Shown piece after piece: positions 31,883 through 43,618 of a stretch of DNA of 64,000 nucleotides (its first letter is position 1; each line of letters opens with the position of its first letter). The DNA is taken from assembly GCA_029834535.1 (NCBI GenBank), contig JAQMWT010000528.1:1-64000 (forward strand), read 5' to 3'. The notes beneath the pieces are model-generated. The model ran no database searches. It worked only from the letters and a program-made list of their open reading frames with translations, and had not been told where the DNA came from. The translations under genes were made by a program, and so were the position numbers. The stretch comes from Chrysophaeum taylorii (taxonomy: Eukaryota; Sar; Pelagophyceae; Pelagomonadales; Pelagomonadaceae).

Positions 31883-34651
31883 ATGTGTCGCGTCACCTCA
31901 CCCTTGAATGAGGGTAAAGATTCATTAGCGGTCCTCTCGATGGATCGACGCGCTGGAAAAAAAAAAAGGCGCCACGACGACGATCTTATTACGAGCGTCG
32001 ACGGGGCATCGCCTCGCCGTCGACAGATGGTGTGGCGCAGCGATGATACCTGTCCTCGAGGAAGGGACTTGGAGACGACAACATTTCGGAAGCGACGCGA
32101 AGCCCTCGACGAACTACGACGAGCGCCACCAAAAAAGGCAGAACCCGGACCGCGGAGATACGAAGGCCACCAGGGGCGAGAGGACCGGCGTCGCGCCGAT
32201 CGAGACCGACGCCGTTCGCAGTCCCCGATACGACGAATCCCTGACCTTGCAGACGGTCGAGAAGACTGGCGGCGCGATGGTCGAGACTTCGTGCGCCGGT
32301 CTCGATCGCCGGCGCGACGACGAGGGGGTGAGACGCAGCGCCGCGACGCGAGCGGCGTTCGAGCTACAAGTGCCGAGGCACCGCGATGGCAACAAATCAA
32401 GTGGGGGAAGCAGATGACTGACCGCGGTGCGACTCCCGAGACGATTCTCTCACTCTTTGAGGCTCATGGGGATGAATTCAGCGCTCGGAATTTGGCGACT
32501 GCCGCGCACCGCGTTGCCAAGTTTGGAGCCCGAAACTGCGACTTGCGACGCGATCGCCGCGTGATGACCCTCGCAGACGCTTGCCGGCGCTGCGTTCGCG
32601 AGTTCGATCCACAGCATCTCGCCAATACTTCGTGGGCCTTTGCGAAAGCGGGTATCAAAGCACCCGAGCTCTTCGCAGCGATCGCCGGCGCGGCTCCTTT
32701 GCAGCTGGGCGCGTTCAATCCGCAGGACCTCGCCAACACGGTGTGGGCCTTCGCGAAGGCGGGCATCGAGGCACCTCGGCTTTTCGCGGCGATCGCCGAC
32801 GTGGCTCCTTCGCGGCTGGGCCAGTTCAGTTCACAGAACCTCGCCAACACGGCGTGGGCCTTCGCGACGGCGGGGATCGAGGCACCTCGGCTTTTTGCGG
32901 CGATCGCCGACGTGGCTCCTTCGTGGCTTTACGAGTTCAAACCACAAGAACTCGCCAACACGTCGTGGGCCTTCGCGACGGCGGGCATCGAGGCACCTCA
33001 CCTCTTCGCAGCGATCGCAGAAGCGGCTCCTTCGCGGTTGGACGAGTTCAATTCGCAGGCGCTCGCCAACATGTCGTGGGCCTTCGCGAAGGCGGGCATC
33101 GAGGCACCTCGGCTTTTTGCGGCGATCGCACAAACGGCTTCATCGCGGCTGGGCGAGTTCAGTTCACAGAACCTCACCAACACGGCGTGGGCCTTCGCGA
33201 CGGCGGGAATTGAGGCACCTCGGCTTTTTGCGGCGATCGCCGACGTGGCTCCTTCGCGGCTGGGCGAGTTCAGTTCACAGAACCTCGCCAACACCGCGTG
33301 GGCCTTCGCGACGGCGGGGATCGAGGCACCTCGGCTTTTTGCCTCGATCGCCGACGTGGCTCCTTCGTGGCTTTACGAGTTCAAACCACAAGAACTCGCC
33401 AACACGTCGTGGGCCTTCGCGACGGCGGGCATCGAGGCACCTCAGCTCTTTGCGGCGATCGCCGACGTGGCTCCTTCGCGGCTCGGCGAGTTCAAACCGC
33501 AGAACCTCGCCAACACCGCGTGGGCCTTCGCGACGGCGGGCATCGAGGCACCTCACCTCTTCGCGGCGATCGCCGACGTGGCTCCTTCGCGGCTGGGCCA
33601 GTTCAATCCGCAGAACCTCGCCAACACGGCGTGGGCCTTCGCGAAGGCGGGCATCGAGGCACCTCGGCTTTTTGCGGCGATCGCAGAAACGGCTCCTTCG
33701 CGGCTTTACGAGTTCAAACCACAAGAACTCGCCAACACGTCGTGGGCCTTCGCGACGGCGGGCATCGAGGCACCTCACCTGTTCGCAGCGATCGCCGACG
33801 TGGCTCCTTCGCGGCTCGACGAGTTCAAACCACAAGAACTCGCCAACACGGCCTGGGCCTTCGCGACGGCGGGCATCGAGGCAACTCACCTGTTCGCGGC
33901 GATCGCCGACGTGGCTCCTTCGCGGCTGGACGAGTTCAATCCGCAGGCGCTCGCCAACACGGCGTGGGCGTTCGCGACGGCGAGCATCGAGGCACCTGAG
34001 CTCTTCGACGCGATTGCTGGAGCGGCTCTTTCGCGGCTGGACGAGTTCAATCCGCAGAACCTCGCCAACACGGCTTGGGGAATGGCTTGCGTCGACTGGA
34101 AAACGGACCCCAAGTTTTTCGCCGAGCTCGCCAACATCGCTGCTGCGGCAGATCTCGATGCCCTCGATGATCGCGCCTTATCGCAGCTCCACCTTGCTTC
34201 GTTGCACTTTCGGCTCGAGTGGCCCGACTACCGGAACTTCCCGCTGACCAACCACCAGCAGATGCTCCTGGCGGCGTATCAACGTCAGGACCCGTCACCG
34301 TCCCAACTCCAGCGCGACGTCGCGACCGCGCTCGACCGAGTTGGCTGGACGCCGCACATCTTCGAGCACGCGACCGAAGAGGGATTGTCGCTCGACATGG
34401 CTCAACCTGACACCAAGCGCGCGGTCGAAGTCGACGGGCCGCACCACTACCTCGAGAGGACCGAAAACGGCTCTACGCGCTTCAAGTCCCGACTGTTGCG
34501 GCGGTTTGGATGGAACGTTATTCACATCCCTTTTTTCGAGTGGCAAGCTCTCTACGGCGAGCAAGAACAAGACGCTTACCTCCGGTCCAGGCTGCAAACG
34601 TTCACGGCGACACGCGCGCAAAAACCAGCCGTTTGGTCGTACGGGATTTAA
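31883..34651 (+). CDS. 37-residue-repeat (HPR-like) RAP-domain protein
   Basis: One intronless 922-residue ORF. Residues 1 to about 170 are highly basic with Arg/Ser-Asp runs (RRRSQSPIRR, RRSRSPARRR), like RS domains. Residues 255 to about 735 (DNA 32648-34090) are thirteen tandem 37-residue units of the form AGIEAPRLFAAIADVAPSR, then L-x-x-F-x-x-Q-x-LANTAWAFAT. A RAP domain closes the protein (EVDGPHHYL, then LRRFGWNVIHIPFFEW). HPR/RAP proteins of apicomplexans and FASTK relatives bind organellar RNA, and the RAP domain has a nuclease-like fold. Target and compartment are unknown here. No clear transit peptide is visible, and the RS-like head is unusual. The repeats are almost identical, so they are recent or homogenised. 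An alternative start is the ATG at about 31940. Confidence 0.85.
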   Translation: MCRVTSPLNEGKDSLAVLSMDRRAGKKKRRHDDDLITSVDGASPRRRQMVWRSDDTCPRGRDLETTTFRKRREALDELRRAPPKKAEPGPRRYEGHQGREDRRRADRDRRRSQSPIRRIPDLADGREDWRRDGRDFVRRSRSPARRRGGETQRRDASGVRATSAEAPRWQQIKWGKQMTDRGATPETILSLFEAHGDEFSARNLATAAHRVAKFGARNCDLRRDRRVMTLADACRRCVREFDPQHLANTSWAFAKAGIKAPELFAAIAGAAPLQLGAFNPQDLANTVWAFAKAGIEAPRLFAAIADVAPSRLGQFSSQNLANTAWAFATAGIEAPRLFAAIADVAPSWLYEFKPQELANTSWAFATAGIEAPHLFAAIAEAAPSRLDEFNSQALANMSWAFAKAGIEAPRLFAAIAQTASSRLGEFSSQNLTNTAWAFATAGIEAPRLFAAIADVAPSRLGEFSSQNLANTAWAFATAGIEAPRLFASIADVAPSWLYEFKPQELANTSWAFATAGIEAPQLFAAIADVAPSRLGEFKPQNLANTAWAFATAGIEAPHLFAAIADVAPSRLGQFNPQNLANTAWAFAKAGIEAPRLFAAIAETAPSRLYEFKPQELANTSWAFATAGIEAPHLFAAIADVAPSRLDEFKPQELANTAWAFATAGIEATHLFAAIADVAPSRLDEFNPQALANTAWAFATASIEAPELFDAIAGAALSRLDEFNPQNLANTAWGMACVDWKTDPKFFAELANIAAAADLDALDDRALSQLHLASLHFRLEWPDYRNFPLTNHQQMLLAAYQRQDPSPSQLQRDVATALDRVGWTPHIFEHATEEGLSLDMAQPDTKRAVEVDGPHHYLERTENGSTRFKSRLLRRFGWNVIHIPFFEWQALYGEQEQDAYLRSRLQTFTATRAQKPAVWSYGI

Positions 34652-36059
34652 CAAGCTGACTGCGAAAGTGTACAACCGGGGTTGCGTGAAGTAGCGATAT
34701 TTTGTCTGCGCGCCGTTTCTGTTGTTCGAGATCGCACGCGTGTCGCATATTTTTTTATTTATTTTACCACTTCAAACCATAACAGTCGTCGCTTGGGAGG
34801 TCTATGCTTTGAACCGTTCGTCTCGCAGCCTACATTTTGCTCGATTCCGCATTCATTCGCGAGCTGCATTCGATATGCCCAATGTTGGGCGGCGTGCAAT
34901 TGTGGCCGAGAGAGTAAAAAGTTTCCCGACTACTATACGCATCTCCATCTCGCCGCACTCGAGGTCCGGCCTGCCTCGAGCATTGCGTTCGATGTCGAAA
35001 GTGCACCGCCTCGACATAAAAAAAAAGGCGTCTCTCCGGACGACGAGAAGATGTGCGTCATCATTGGTCTCCCTCGAATGACGGGACCTACTCGTGGTCT
35101 CGCTCGGATTGATTCTCTCAGGTCGTTGGTCGACGATGATAGGTTCGCTCAACAGGAGTAAAGCAGTGGTTGAGTTGAGTGGCGGATGCTATCGATCGTG
35201 TTGTAGTTTTGTGCCTTTGGGAAAACTTGAAGTGGTCGCCGCCAAACCTATCTTTCTGCGAGGTTGTTCGCCTCGTTTAATCATGAGGCGGAGTGGCCAA
35301 TCCAACCGGCGACCAACTCGTGGCCGTCGTCGTCGTCGGTAGAGAAAGATGCTAGGTGATGCCCGATGTATCCCGAGCCGTCGAGAATAAATGCTCGGTC
35401 AACATCCCGCGGTTGACATGCCGTCGAAATTGATGACACCCAATTGTCGAAAATGTGATAACTCTCGTCCGCTCAAAGGACTGCGACTGAAGGAAAATCA
35501 CCGCGTTGACCAGTGGGAAGGCGACGACGACGCACGTGTGTATCCCGTGCTGGGAGGGCCCGAAGGTGACGAGAGACTTCAAAGATGGGTACCTGGCAGA
35601 CGACCATATCTCCTCTTGGGGCCGGCCCACTTTCTAGCCTGCGCATCGTCAACAGCTCACCAAGAAACAGAAGACAGACCAGGAGGGCTGTTTTTATGAC
35701 GGCCGTGGGCGTTTGCAGCCTCGAAGGGTAAATCGGATATTACGAGATACTACTACTTCATGGCCATGCCCAGCCAGGCAAAGCACTCTTCCCTGATGGC
35801 GGCGTTCTCGGCTCGGCACTACGTGTATACGTCGCAGCGGATTTTTTTCCAAGCGCACCTTTGACTGACGACGAAGATCATCGCAACGGTGGCGGCGGAA
35901 AAGGCAAGCGCCCTCGTTCATGACTCGAAAGGCGCTGTTTGATGAATGGGTGGACGCTGAATATGCTTTGTTCGAATCTTGAAGCACGAGTGTTATGAAG
36001 CGGCGGCCTTCGCGTTCGAGTTAGGTGCTGCATGACGGCGGGACGTCCACAAGGATTAG
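34652..36059. other. No gene recognised
   Basis: Fragments such as ALFDEWVDAEYALFES (35935-35985, plus strand) suggest this is partly the 5' end of the following hAT relic, but no convincing domain is readable. Confidence 0.3.
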
Positions 36060-37187
36060 TTCAAGCGACGGGCCATTGGCCTTGTGTCCTTCATCTGGCC
36101 CGATTGGAGTGGCGTTGATTGAGACGGTGTTCCCGCGTGGGCCTCGTTCCAGCTGACGACGTAACTGATTCCGGCACGGCTTCCCTGCTCCGTTCTGTGG
36201 TCGCGGAGCGTGCGGGAATCGATATCGATTTGGCGGCCCCAACCAACCATTGTTCAAGACCGGGCTCCCAAATCGGCGTCGCCGAAGATTTTTTTTTTTT
36301 TGAGGTCGAAGCGAGTGTGACATGATATGATATCTCAAATATTTACCGGCAGCGGCGTGTGGCGACTTGACACGATCCAGAGGCAAGCGGGTGATTAATG
36401 CATTCCCAGCTGGCCAGGAGCTGCTGAGCAGTGCCCACGATGGAGCCACGTACTTTTCTTACGGCGGCACACGTTTGAAGGATCTGCATGCGCTTTTGCC
36501 ATTACAGCCGAGGAAATAAATCGCCGAAGCTCAAGCTCGACCTCAATAAGACGAAGTTCCGGGCGCGCTACCAACTTATTCGTTCGTTGCTGCGTATGCA
36601 CCACGTGCTCAAACTGTACGCGGCTACCTACATTGGACTCCCCTGGACTATCAGTGATGAGCAATGGGTGGCGTTGGCTGAATTCGAGGCGATTTTTGCT
36701 ATAACGGATGAGGCCGTTGTTTTCGTGCAACATGAACACTTATACCTTGGGGGGGTGCGCCGCATTGATCAAGCACAACATGATCGAGTCTCTGCGAGCT
36801 GGGACGCTAGAAGTCATTGATCTCCCGAACATAACTGCGAAATCCATGCCACGTAAGACTGTCTCGATGTTGACGACCTCCTCGGCGAGACCGGAGAAAT
36901 CTGTCTTGAATCTTTCTTTTTGCGGGAATAATGAAAACTACGTGCGTCACCTCGACTACGAATTCAACCATCGCGAGCTGATTGCCTTCCTTCTTGACTT
37001 TCGGACTATCAACTGCCGGCACCTGTGTCGTTCAATCATAGAGCTCGGGCCAGGAAGTTGCTTGCTCAAGGAAGAATATGTGATTTACGCACGGACTGCA
37101 TTCCACCACGAAAAAAAGGCAAAGACTTCCTCCGATCCTGCGCCTGCCCGCAATCTCTTGGCGGCACTCGACGCACCCGACGCTTGG

Positions 37188-37226
<39 letters not shown>

Positions 37227-37870
37227 ATTAGTGGCGATGCGCTTTCTTTTGCTATGCCTGCGACCCAGATGCCCGATTTGAATGTGGAGTTTGAACAGGT
37301 AGGTCTTCTCACAGGCTCAATGGATCATCAGGCTGTCGAGATCGCTCAACTGGAAAGAGCATTATCCCGAGCTTGAGGAAAGAAGGATGAAGTCGGCTTC
37401 ACAGATCTGGCTCGACGTTGGAAAGCTGTATCGACCGCTCACCAAGGAAGGAGCAGTATGGGTTCCTTCTTCCTTCCGGACATGGCGAGAGCCTCATCTA
37501 AGGGATTTTTCAATTAGTAGTACACACATGGCGCGCAGAGCTACTACTGTGAGCGCTGCCCGAGCATTGAAAATCTTGTCCTGACCGAGGGAAAGAAACA
37601 CGTTGCTGCTCGGCGCGCGGACGAGACGGACAAAGTTGTTGCCAGCATACTGCGCGCACGAACAAGAATTTCTTCATTGCGGCGGCGGCGGCGGCGGCCC
37701 GGATTAAGTGACCTCGGACACGAGACCGAGTTTTTCAAAAAAATGCCGAGATCACCATGATTCCTTCCCCGAAGACTCTTTGGGGATGGAGGTTGATGAG
37801 GAAGAAGCAGACGAAGATACCGAGGTCGTTCGTTCACTTCACATAGGTTCACGTAGGGCGACGCGTTCAC
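36060..37870 (+). mobile_element. hAT-type transposase relic, copy 3 (longest)
   Basis: Plus frames give SDEQWVALAEFEAIFAITDEA, then AALIKHNMIESLRAGTLEV, 'YVRHLDYEFNHRELIAFLL'-like text and, after an Asp run coded by (GAC)n at 37188-37226, MPDLNVEFEQ, which matches 'MPDFKMEFER' of copy 4. The C-terminal dimerisation-like region follows, poorly preserved. A GCG tract lies at 37678-37698. It retains the most interior sequence of the four hAT relics, but frames still change several times. Confidence 0.5.
37188..37226. repeat. (GAC)n trinucleotide tract
   Basis: Thirteen uninterrupted GAC units coding poly-Asp in the hAT relic frame. Confidence 0.95.
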
Positions 37871-38046
37871 TTTAGATCACGTCACGCGTGGCTGGTGAAG
37901 CGGTTCACGTTCACTTGCTGAAGTGAATTCCCAACGCTGCTTCCAATCCTCCAGGTTGTCGCATTAGTCGTCTCCAAACTTGAACATCCGAGCTTTTAGA
38001 GCCTCGATTGATTCATTCCCTGCCGTTGTGAGTCATTCGTCTTTGG

Positions 38047-39260
38047 TCGTGCTTGGACATAGACGATACTCGAGTGAATCGACTCAGAAGGTCTTCTCTT
38101 CGCCCGCCCGGATATTCCGTTCGAGATTTATTTTCGTTGCGGCTGATAGCTCGCGCCTATGGCGAATTAAAATATAGCTCTTCGAAGAGGCCGTGGGCGA
38201 CATCACCAAGTTCTCGCACCTTCATCTTCCTTGCCGACGACGACGGCCAGGTGTCGAATGATCTGGAGTTTGTCGCCGACCCGCCGGTGGATTGGCCGAC
38301 GATCGAACGTATCGGCCTCTGTCAGGAAGGCGGCGAAAAAATAATCTCGCGCATTTCGGTCTCGAAAAAAAGAAGGTCGTGCGCCGTGCGGGGTATATAT
38401 CGCGGCATCGGCGACGCGAGCCTCTACGGCCCCGCCGGCACCGAGCCTGCTTCCCGCGGCAGCCTGCTGGGTCCGCCTCTTCAAGCGCCCCAAGGAGGAC
38501 AGTGTCGCCGTGACTCTGCGTCGAGCAGGAAACGTATACCACAAGCTGGAAGCTCGCCCCTCCGGAGAAGATTGAAGCGGCCGTCGGCATGATCAAGACT
38601 TGCGAAGAAGAACGACCCCAAAGGGCCATCAGCCACCACCGCAAGCCCCTTACTACGGCAATAAGCTCAAGCAGATCATCGACTACTCGTTTCACTACTA
38701 TACTTCGGTTGAGCAAAAAGCGAAGCGAATCGAATCCCCCCTGGCATCGCAGTTCGTGGACGATGTAGTGGTGGGTTCCTGTTGTGAGAAAGTCTTGCGG
38801 GACGCCGAAGAAGGTAGCGCAGAGGCAGGACTGGTTGACCACGTAGTTGCTGAAGGCGGAGCCGTGTGACAAGCACGCTCGAAGTATAGTTGTAGCGAGT
38901 AGGCGGCTTGCGCTGTGCTTTCTCCTTGGCCGACCGACCGCAAAGCCGACGCGCACTGGTCGTCGGTGATGAGGGCTCGCACTGGACGCACACGGTCACC
39001 TCGAGTGCGGCGGGCGGCGGCCCGAGCGGGGCGGACGACGCAGACGAGCTGCTCGTCGGAAACGGAAGAGAAGACGTCGAGCTCAGGCTCCGCTTCCTGC
39101 CCCTGGAGGTTCGGTTCGGTTCGGTTCGGTTCGGTTCGGTTCGGTTCGGTTCGGTTCCAGTCGAGCGAGCATCTATACGCTGCGCCAGGTCCGACCATCC
39201 CGATCGTCTTCGACCCGCCGACGAGCAACACCACGGACAACGCTCTCCTACGGGTGAGTG
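38047..39260 (+). CDS. Hypothetical gene, probably intron-bearing
   Basis: Plus-strand text is coding-like in successive pieces: DLEFVADPPVDWPTIERIGL near 38265-38325, KLAPPEKIEAAVGMIKTCEE near 38545-38610, ADELLVGNGREDVELRLRF near 39040-39100, and APGPTIPIVFDPPTSNTTD near 39185-39240. Changes of frame coincide with possible GT-AG borders, but I could not build one consistent model. A (GGTTC)n tract at 39109-39157 falls just after an exon-like end. Domain and function are unknown. It may equally be a decayed gene. Confidence 0.35.
39109..39157. repeat. (GGTTC)n microsatellite
   Basis: Nine to ten perfect pentamers. If translated they would give Phe-Gly-Ser-Val-Arg repeats, so the tract more likely lies in an intron. 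Confidence 0.95.
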
Positions 39261-39894
39261 CTGTCTACGGTAGCTCCTCCATGACGCTTGCGCGGACGTG
39301 GACCGCGCGCCCCCACGTTGAATCTCCGCCTCGTCATCGACCTCCTCGTTTTCATCGACGGCAACGCCTGCAGGCAGAGATCCAATAGGTGCTTCTCCTG
39401 GCCTGCCGTTAGTAGTCGATCCATTCGGTTGCCTCGTTCTCCGCGCGCGCGGGCTCTTGAGGAAATCCGGCTGCGACGCACTCCAAAATCAAATGATCTT
39501 ATTAACATGCTACGAGGATTCTCGACACCGTCACCTTCTTTGTCGTGATGATCCTGCAGGAGATCAATACAAAGTAGAAGCGAGACGGCGAGATGCTCGC
39601 AGCGTCGCGCGGACCTCCTGCTCCGCTCGGGCCGGCATCCGCACGTCTTCGGCATCAGAGCGGCGTGCCGTGTCTCATCACAGCCCTTTGAGCCGTCACC
39701 GCAGGGCTCGCGTATCTCTTCGACCGCAGAATTTTTCCAACGGCGCAGTCGCGCCGCATCGGTCGTTCCGGAACCCGAGTCGCGGCGCCAGTGGGATGCG
39801 ATGGGGGTCGCGCCGCTTCCTTCCAATCCCTAGTCGTGGAGGCCGTGCTCGAGGGGAACGTCGGGGTGCGTCGCGAGGATCTTGTAAATAAGTT

Positions 39895-40295
39895 TATAGT
39901 TGGGGGCCGACCGCGCGATTGGATTGAATAACCTCGCCAAGGAATTGTACGAGGAGGCGATCGGAATCCGCCCGCACCCGGAATTTCTTCGGAACTTTTG
40001 TCTTTTGAATGATAAATCTTTGGAAAGCGCAAGAGGCGAATACGATTTTTTGCTCCGCCGCCGGTGCGTCTACCTCGAGCGCCGGCACGGACTACCCATT
40101 GGAGCGTCCCTGAACAACCTAGCCCTCCTTTTCGCGGCGCAGGGTCGCTTTGAAGACGCGTTTTGTCGCGAAGCAGAAAACCCGAAAATGGAATCAAGAA
40201 TCGAAACGACTGCGTCGCTTCTCCGCAGCCGTCTGTCGCCTTTATCTCAAACACGGCTCGTCTCTACTTTCTCCAAGGGAAGCACGAACAGCGCT
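39895..40295 (+). pseudogene. TPR protein fragment, C-terminal end, convergent with WD40 gene
   Basis: Pieces of kinesin-light-chain-type TPR units: GLNNLAKELYEEAIGI, ERRHGLPIGASLNNLALLF, AAQGRFEDAF, then, in another frame, NTARLYFLQGKHEQ. The 'NNLA.L...GR.EEA' spacing is typical. It runs into the end of the minus-strand WD40 gene at about 40295 with no spacer. A related junction (shared phrase coding AENPK.ESRIETTASLL) recurs at 45880-45945. Two or more frame changes, so a relic. Confidence 0.55.
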
Positions 40296-43200
40296 TTTTT
40301 TCCAGCGATCGGGTCCCAGACGCGAACCGTCTTGTCCTCGGAGGAGCTCGCCAGCCGCGTAAGGGTCTTGATGATCGCCTCGAAGGCCACCACGCACCCG
40401 ATCCTCGTGGCCTTCGAGAGCGTGGAGTTGGCGGCCTGTGGTCGGGTCCCAAACACGTACAGTCTTATTTATCATCGGAGCACGTCGCGAGGCGCACCTC
40501 ATCATCCATCTCGAATGCCACGACGCCAATTACCGCATTCCGGTGGCCCTCCAAATTGTTGATTTCACGGCCCTCGGTGAGGTCCCACGCGCGTAGCGTT
40601 CTGAATCCCAAGAACAGCTCGCGACTCTTACCTCTTCGTTTATCTTGAAGACCGTCACGCCATTTACCGAACTCCGGTAGCCCTCGAGCTTGTGGAGTTC
40701 GCGGCCTGAGGTCGGGTCCCACACGCGCACCGTATTGTCGATGGAGCAGCTCGCAAGGCATATGGCATCGTTCAATTTGAATGCCACGACGCCATATACC
40801 CGATACCGATGCCCCTCGAGGTTCTGGAGTTCGGAGCGAGAGCTCGGATCGCGCACCGTCCCGTCCTCAGAGCTGCTCGCCAACCGCGGCTCGCCATCCC
40901 GAGTCATGCTGCTGAAAGCCGCCAGGCCACACACTTCTTGTCTTCGTGGGTCTCGAGCTCAGACGTTCGTTCTACCGCTCGCGATCGGGTCCCAGATACG
41001 CACCGTCCCGTCGGCTGAGCAGCTCGCGAGCCGCATCACACCTTCGCTCGGCTCGAACGTCACCAGGCGTTCCACCGAGTCATCGTGGCCCACGAGTATG
41101 TTGAGTTGCTGGCCTTCGAACGGGTTCCAGATCCGCACCGTCGCGTCGTCAGAGCCACTCGCCAGCAACCACGTGCCGTCGCTCGTCAAGAACGCTGAAA
41201 AGGACTGTACCGAACCCTGGTGGCCCTCGAGTTTGTGGAGTTCGCAGCCGTCGATCGGGTTCCAGACGCGCACCGTGCTGTCATCGCCAGAGCCGCTCGC
41301 CAGCCGTGGGCCATCGCTCGCCTCGAATGCCACCACGCTCGCCACCGAATTCTGATGGCCTTCGAGTTTAAGGAGTTGGCGAGCCTCGATCGGGTTCCAG
41401 ACGCGCACTGTGGTGTCGCCGGAGCAGCTCGCGAGGCACATGGTGCTGTTCATCTTGAACGCCACTACACCATTCACCTCATTCTGGTGGCCCTCGAGTT
41501 TGTGGAGTTCGAAGGTCGGGTTCCAGACGCGCACCGTCTTATCAACAGAGCAACCCGCGAGGCACGTGGTGTCGTTCATTTCGAGCGTCGTCACGCAAAG
41601 CACCGAAGCCTCGTGTCCCACTATGTTGTGGAGTTCGACGCCTGCATTCGGGTCCCAGACGCGCAGTGTCTGTGTCTGTCTGTGTTGTCGAAAGAACAGC
41701 TAGCCAACAGTTGCGTGCCGTCGCTCGTCTCAAACGCCACCACACCATTCACCCAACTCTCGTGCCCCTCGAGTTTCAAGAGCTCACGGCCCGCCGTTGG
41801 GTCCCACACGCGCACCGTCCGGTCATCGGAGCAGCTCGCCAAACGCGGTTCGCCATCGCTCGTAATAAAAGCCGTCACAGCCGTCACAGGATATCCTCGT
41901 GGCCCTCGAGAACGCACTGGAGTGGCGCATTGGCAGGCGTGAGGCTCGCGTGGCGCGGCGTGATCATAGGCGGTCGCATACTCCGAGCCATCCGCCGCGC
42001 GTCTCGAGCCAATCGAGAAACGACCATCATTCATACGCGAGTTCTCGGCAGGCTCCAGCACGCGCTGCCAGAGCTCATCTGCGAGGACCTCGAACCCCCA
42101 AACCCCCACGTGGTTTTGCGAAAGCACCAGAGCCCGACGCAAGAGCGTCGCCTCGCCCCCCGGAACTTTGGTCGAGTCGGTGATGAGTTCGGCCATCTGG
42201 CCCGCCCCAACTCGCAAAGTCACGAAGTGCAGCGAGCACAGCAGCGCCAACGCGACGTTTCGCAGTTTCGCCGCGACGAGATGCGTGATCGCCCATCGCA
42301 AAGCATAATCATCTGGAGGTCGCGCTCGTCGTCACCCGCACCGCTCCACTCCTCGCGAATCACCGCCGCCGCGTGCGCGTCGCTCTCGTTTACGTTCCTC
42401 CGAACATCGAGTTCGCGAAGGAGCGCGGCGACGCACGCGGCACGGCGGTGCGCAGCGACGCGGTCGATGAAGTACGGATCCTCCTCGCTGCGGAATTCGT
42501 ATGGGAACTCACCCATTAGCCAGTCAGGAATGGACTTGTGAAAAAGCTGTAGACGCACCCGTCGTCGCGCACGGGAAAGAGCTGCGACAGCAACCCAACG
42601 ATATCCTTGCACCTTGGGTCGAAGCGAGGGCCAAATTGGTTCGCGCTTTGAGGTCTCCTCGAGAGGAGGTGACGACCACGGCGACCCGGGCTGGGAGCTT
42701 GGGGAACTCGTGCGCGATGAGATCGAGGAGGTCGTTCTTGGTCGCGTGCTCGGCCTCGTCGAGCGCGTCGATCACGACGAGTAGGCGACCATCCTTGGAA
42801 AGTTCGATGCTGGCGAGCGGCTCGAGCAGTAGGCAGTCGAACAGCTGCGCGATATCGTTCAGGTCGCACCTTCTTGCCGCGAGCACCTCCTCAACTAGTT
42901 TCCGGTACGTCGGCAGCGCTCGTGCGATGTGGTACGCGAGCGACTTGATCATGCGGCACGGGTCTCGCTTGGCTGCGTTGTTGTGTTGGATCAGGTGGAC
43001 GGCGATTACGTCGCGCGGTCTCCAAGCAGCGCATGCAGCTTGGCGACCATGGCCGTCTTGCCGAAACCTGGCCCGGCGAACAACACACAGCATCGCGGAC
43101 CGTCGGTGTTGCGAACCCAGGAAATGAGGAAATCGAGAATCCAGTCGCGCGTGCCGGGGACGAATTGCTCGACGTGGTTGCACTTGAGTTTGCCTTTGAA

Positions 43201-43618
43201 CGAGAGTGGGCGCAGCTGCGACTCGAGCGACGGAGGAGCGTTGCCGCTGACTGCGCGCGGCACCTCCTCCATAACTAACGGGACCTTTTCGGGAAAATAG
43301 GCACCTCGGAACACTTCAAAGTGCGCGTCCGGTGCTACCGGGTTCGCTCGCGCGCCGCAGATGTCCTCCGAGGCCTTTATTGAGACGCAGTTCGCGTTGA
43401 AGGCGATAGCCGATGCCGCTGTGGTGCGTGCGCCCGTGCCGTACGGCGATGTAAGGCCGCGATTCAAAAACCCCCCGCAGCAGACCTGGCCCGAGGCTCC
43501 GTCGTGGGTGCAGAGGGTTTGCAACTTGGCCCGTTTTTCGGGGTCGCTCTTGCAACACTTTTGGATGAGAACCTGAGCTCCGACGCGGCGGTCGAGGTCC
43601 TTGGGGAACTTACCGTAT
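40243..43618 (-). pseudogene. STAND NTPase: DAC C-terminal part, NACHT, WD40 array
   Basis: Minus strand, from the Helitron edge. An open frame gives YGKFPKDLDRRVGAQVLIQ, then 'THDGASGQV' and 'YGTGARTTAASAIA' with 'CVSIKASED' and 'FEVFRGAYF'. These are the second half of a DAC (DisA_N) fold, in which 'DGA' is kept and 'RHR' is 'RTT'. A NACHT module follows: Walker A AGPGFGKTAMV (43049-43078) and Walker B LLVVIDALDEAE (42749-42784), then winged-helix-like FHKSIPDWLMGEFPYE. From about 41940 to 40245 at least twelve WD40 units follow (LASCSxDxTVRVWDP...KLEGHxxxVxGVVAF). The frame changes near 43015 (apparently an extra CG dinucleotide), 42560 and several times in the WD array. NLR-like proteins sense ligands and oligomerise, and the WD40 array would be the sensor. 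Confidence 0.75.

Noticed and set aside
32581-34247. Long overlapping ORFs on both strands across the RAP repeat array
   Set aside because: They are shadows of the 111-bp DNA repeat. Only the 922-codon frame gives the helix repeat and RAP domain.
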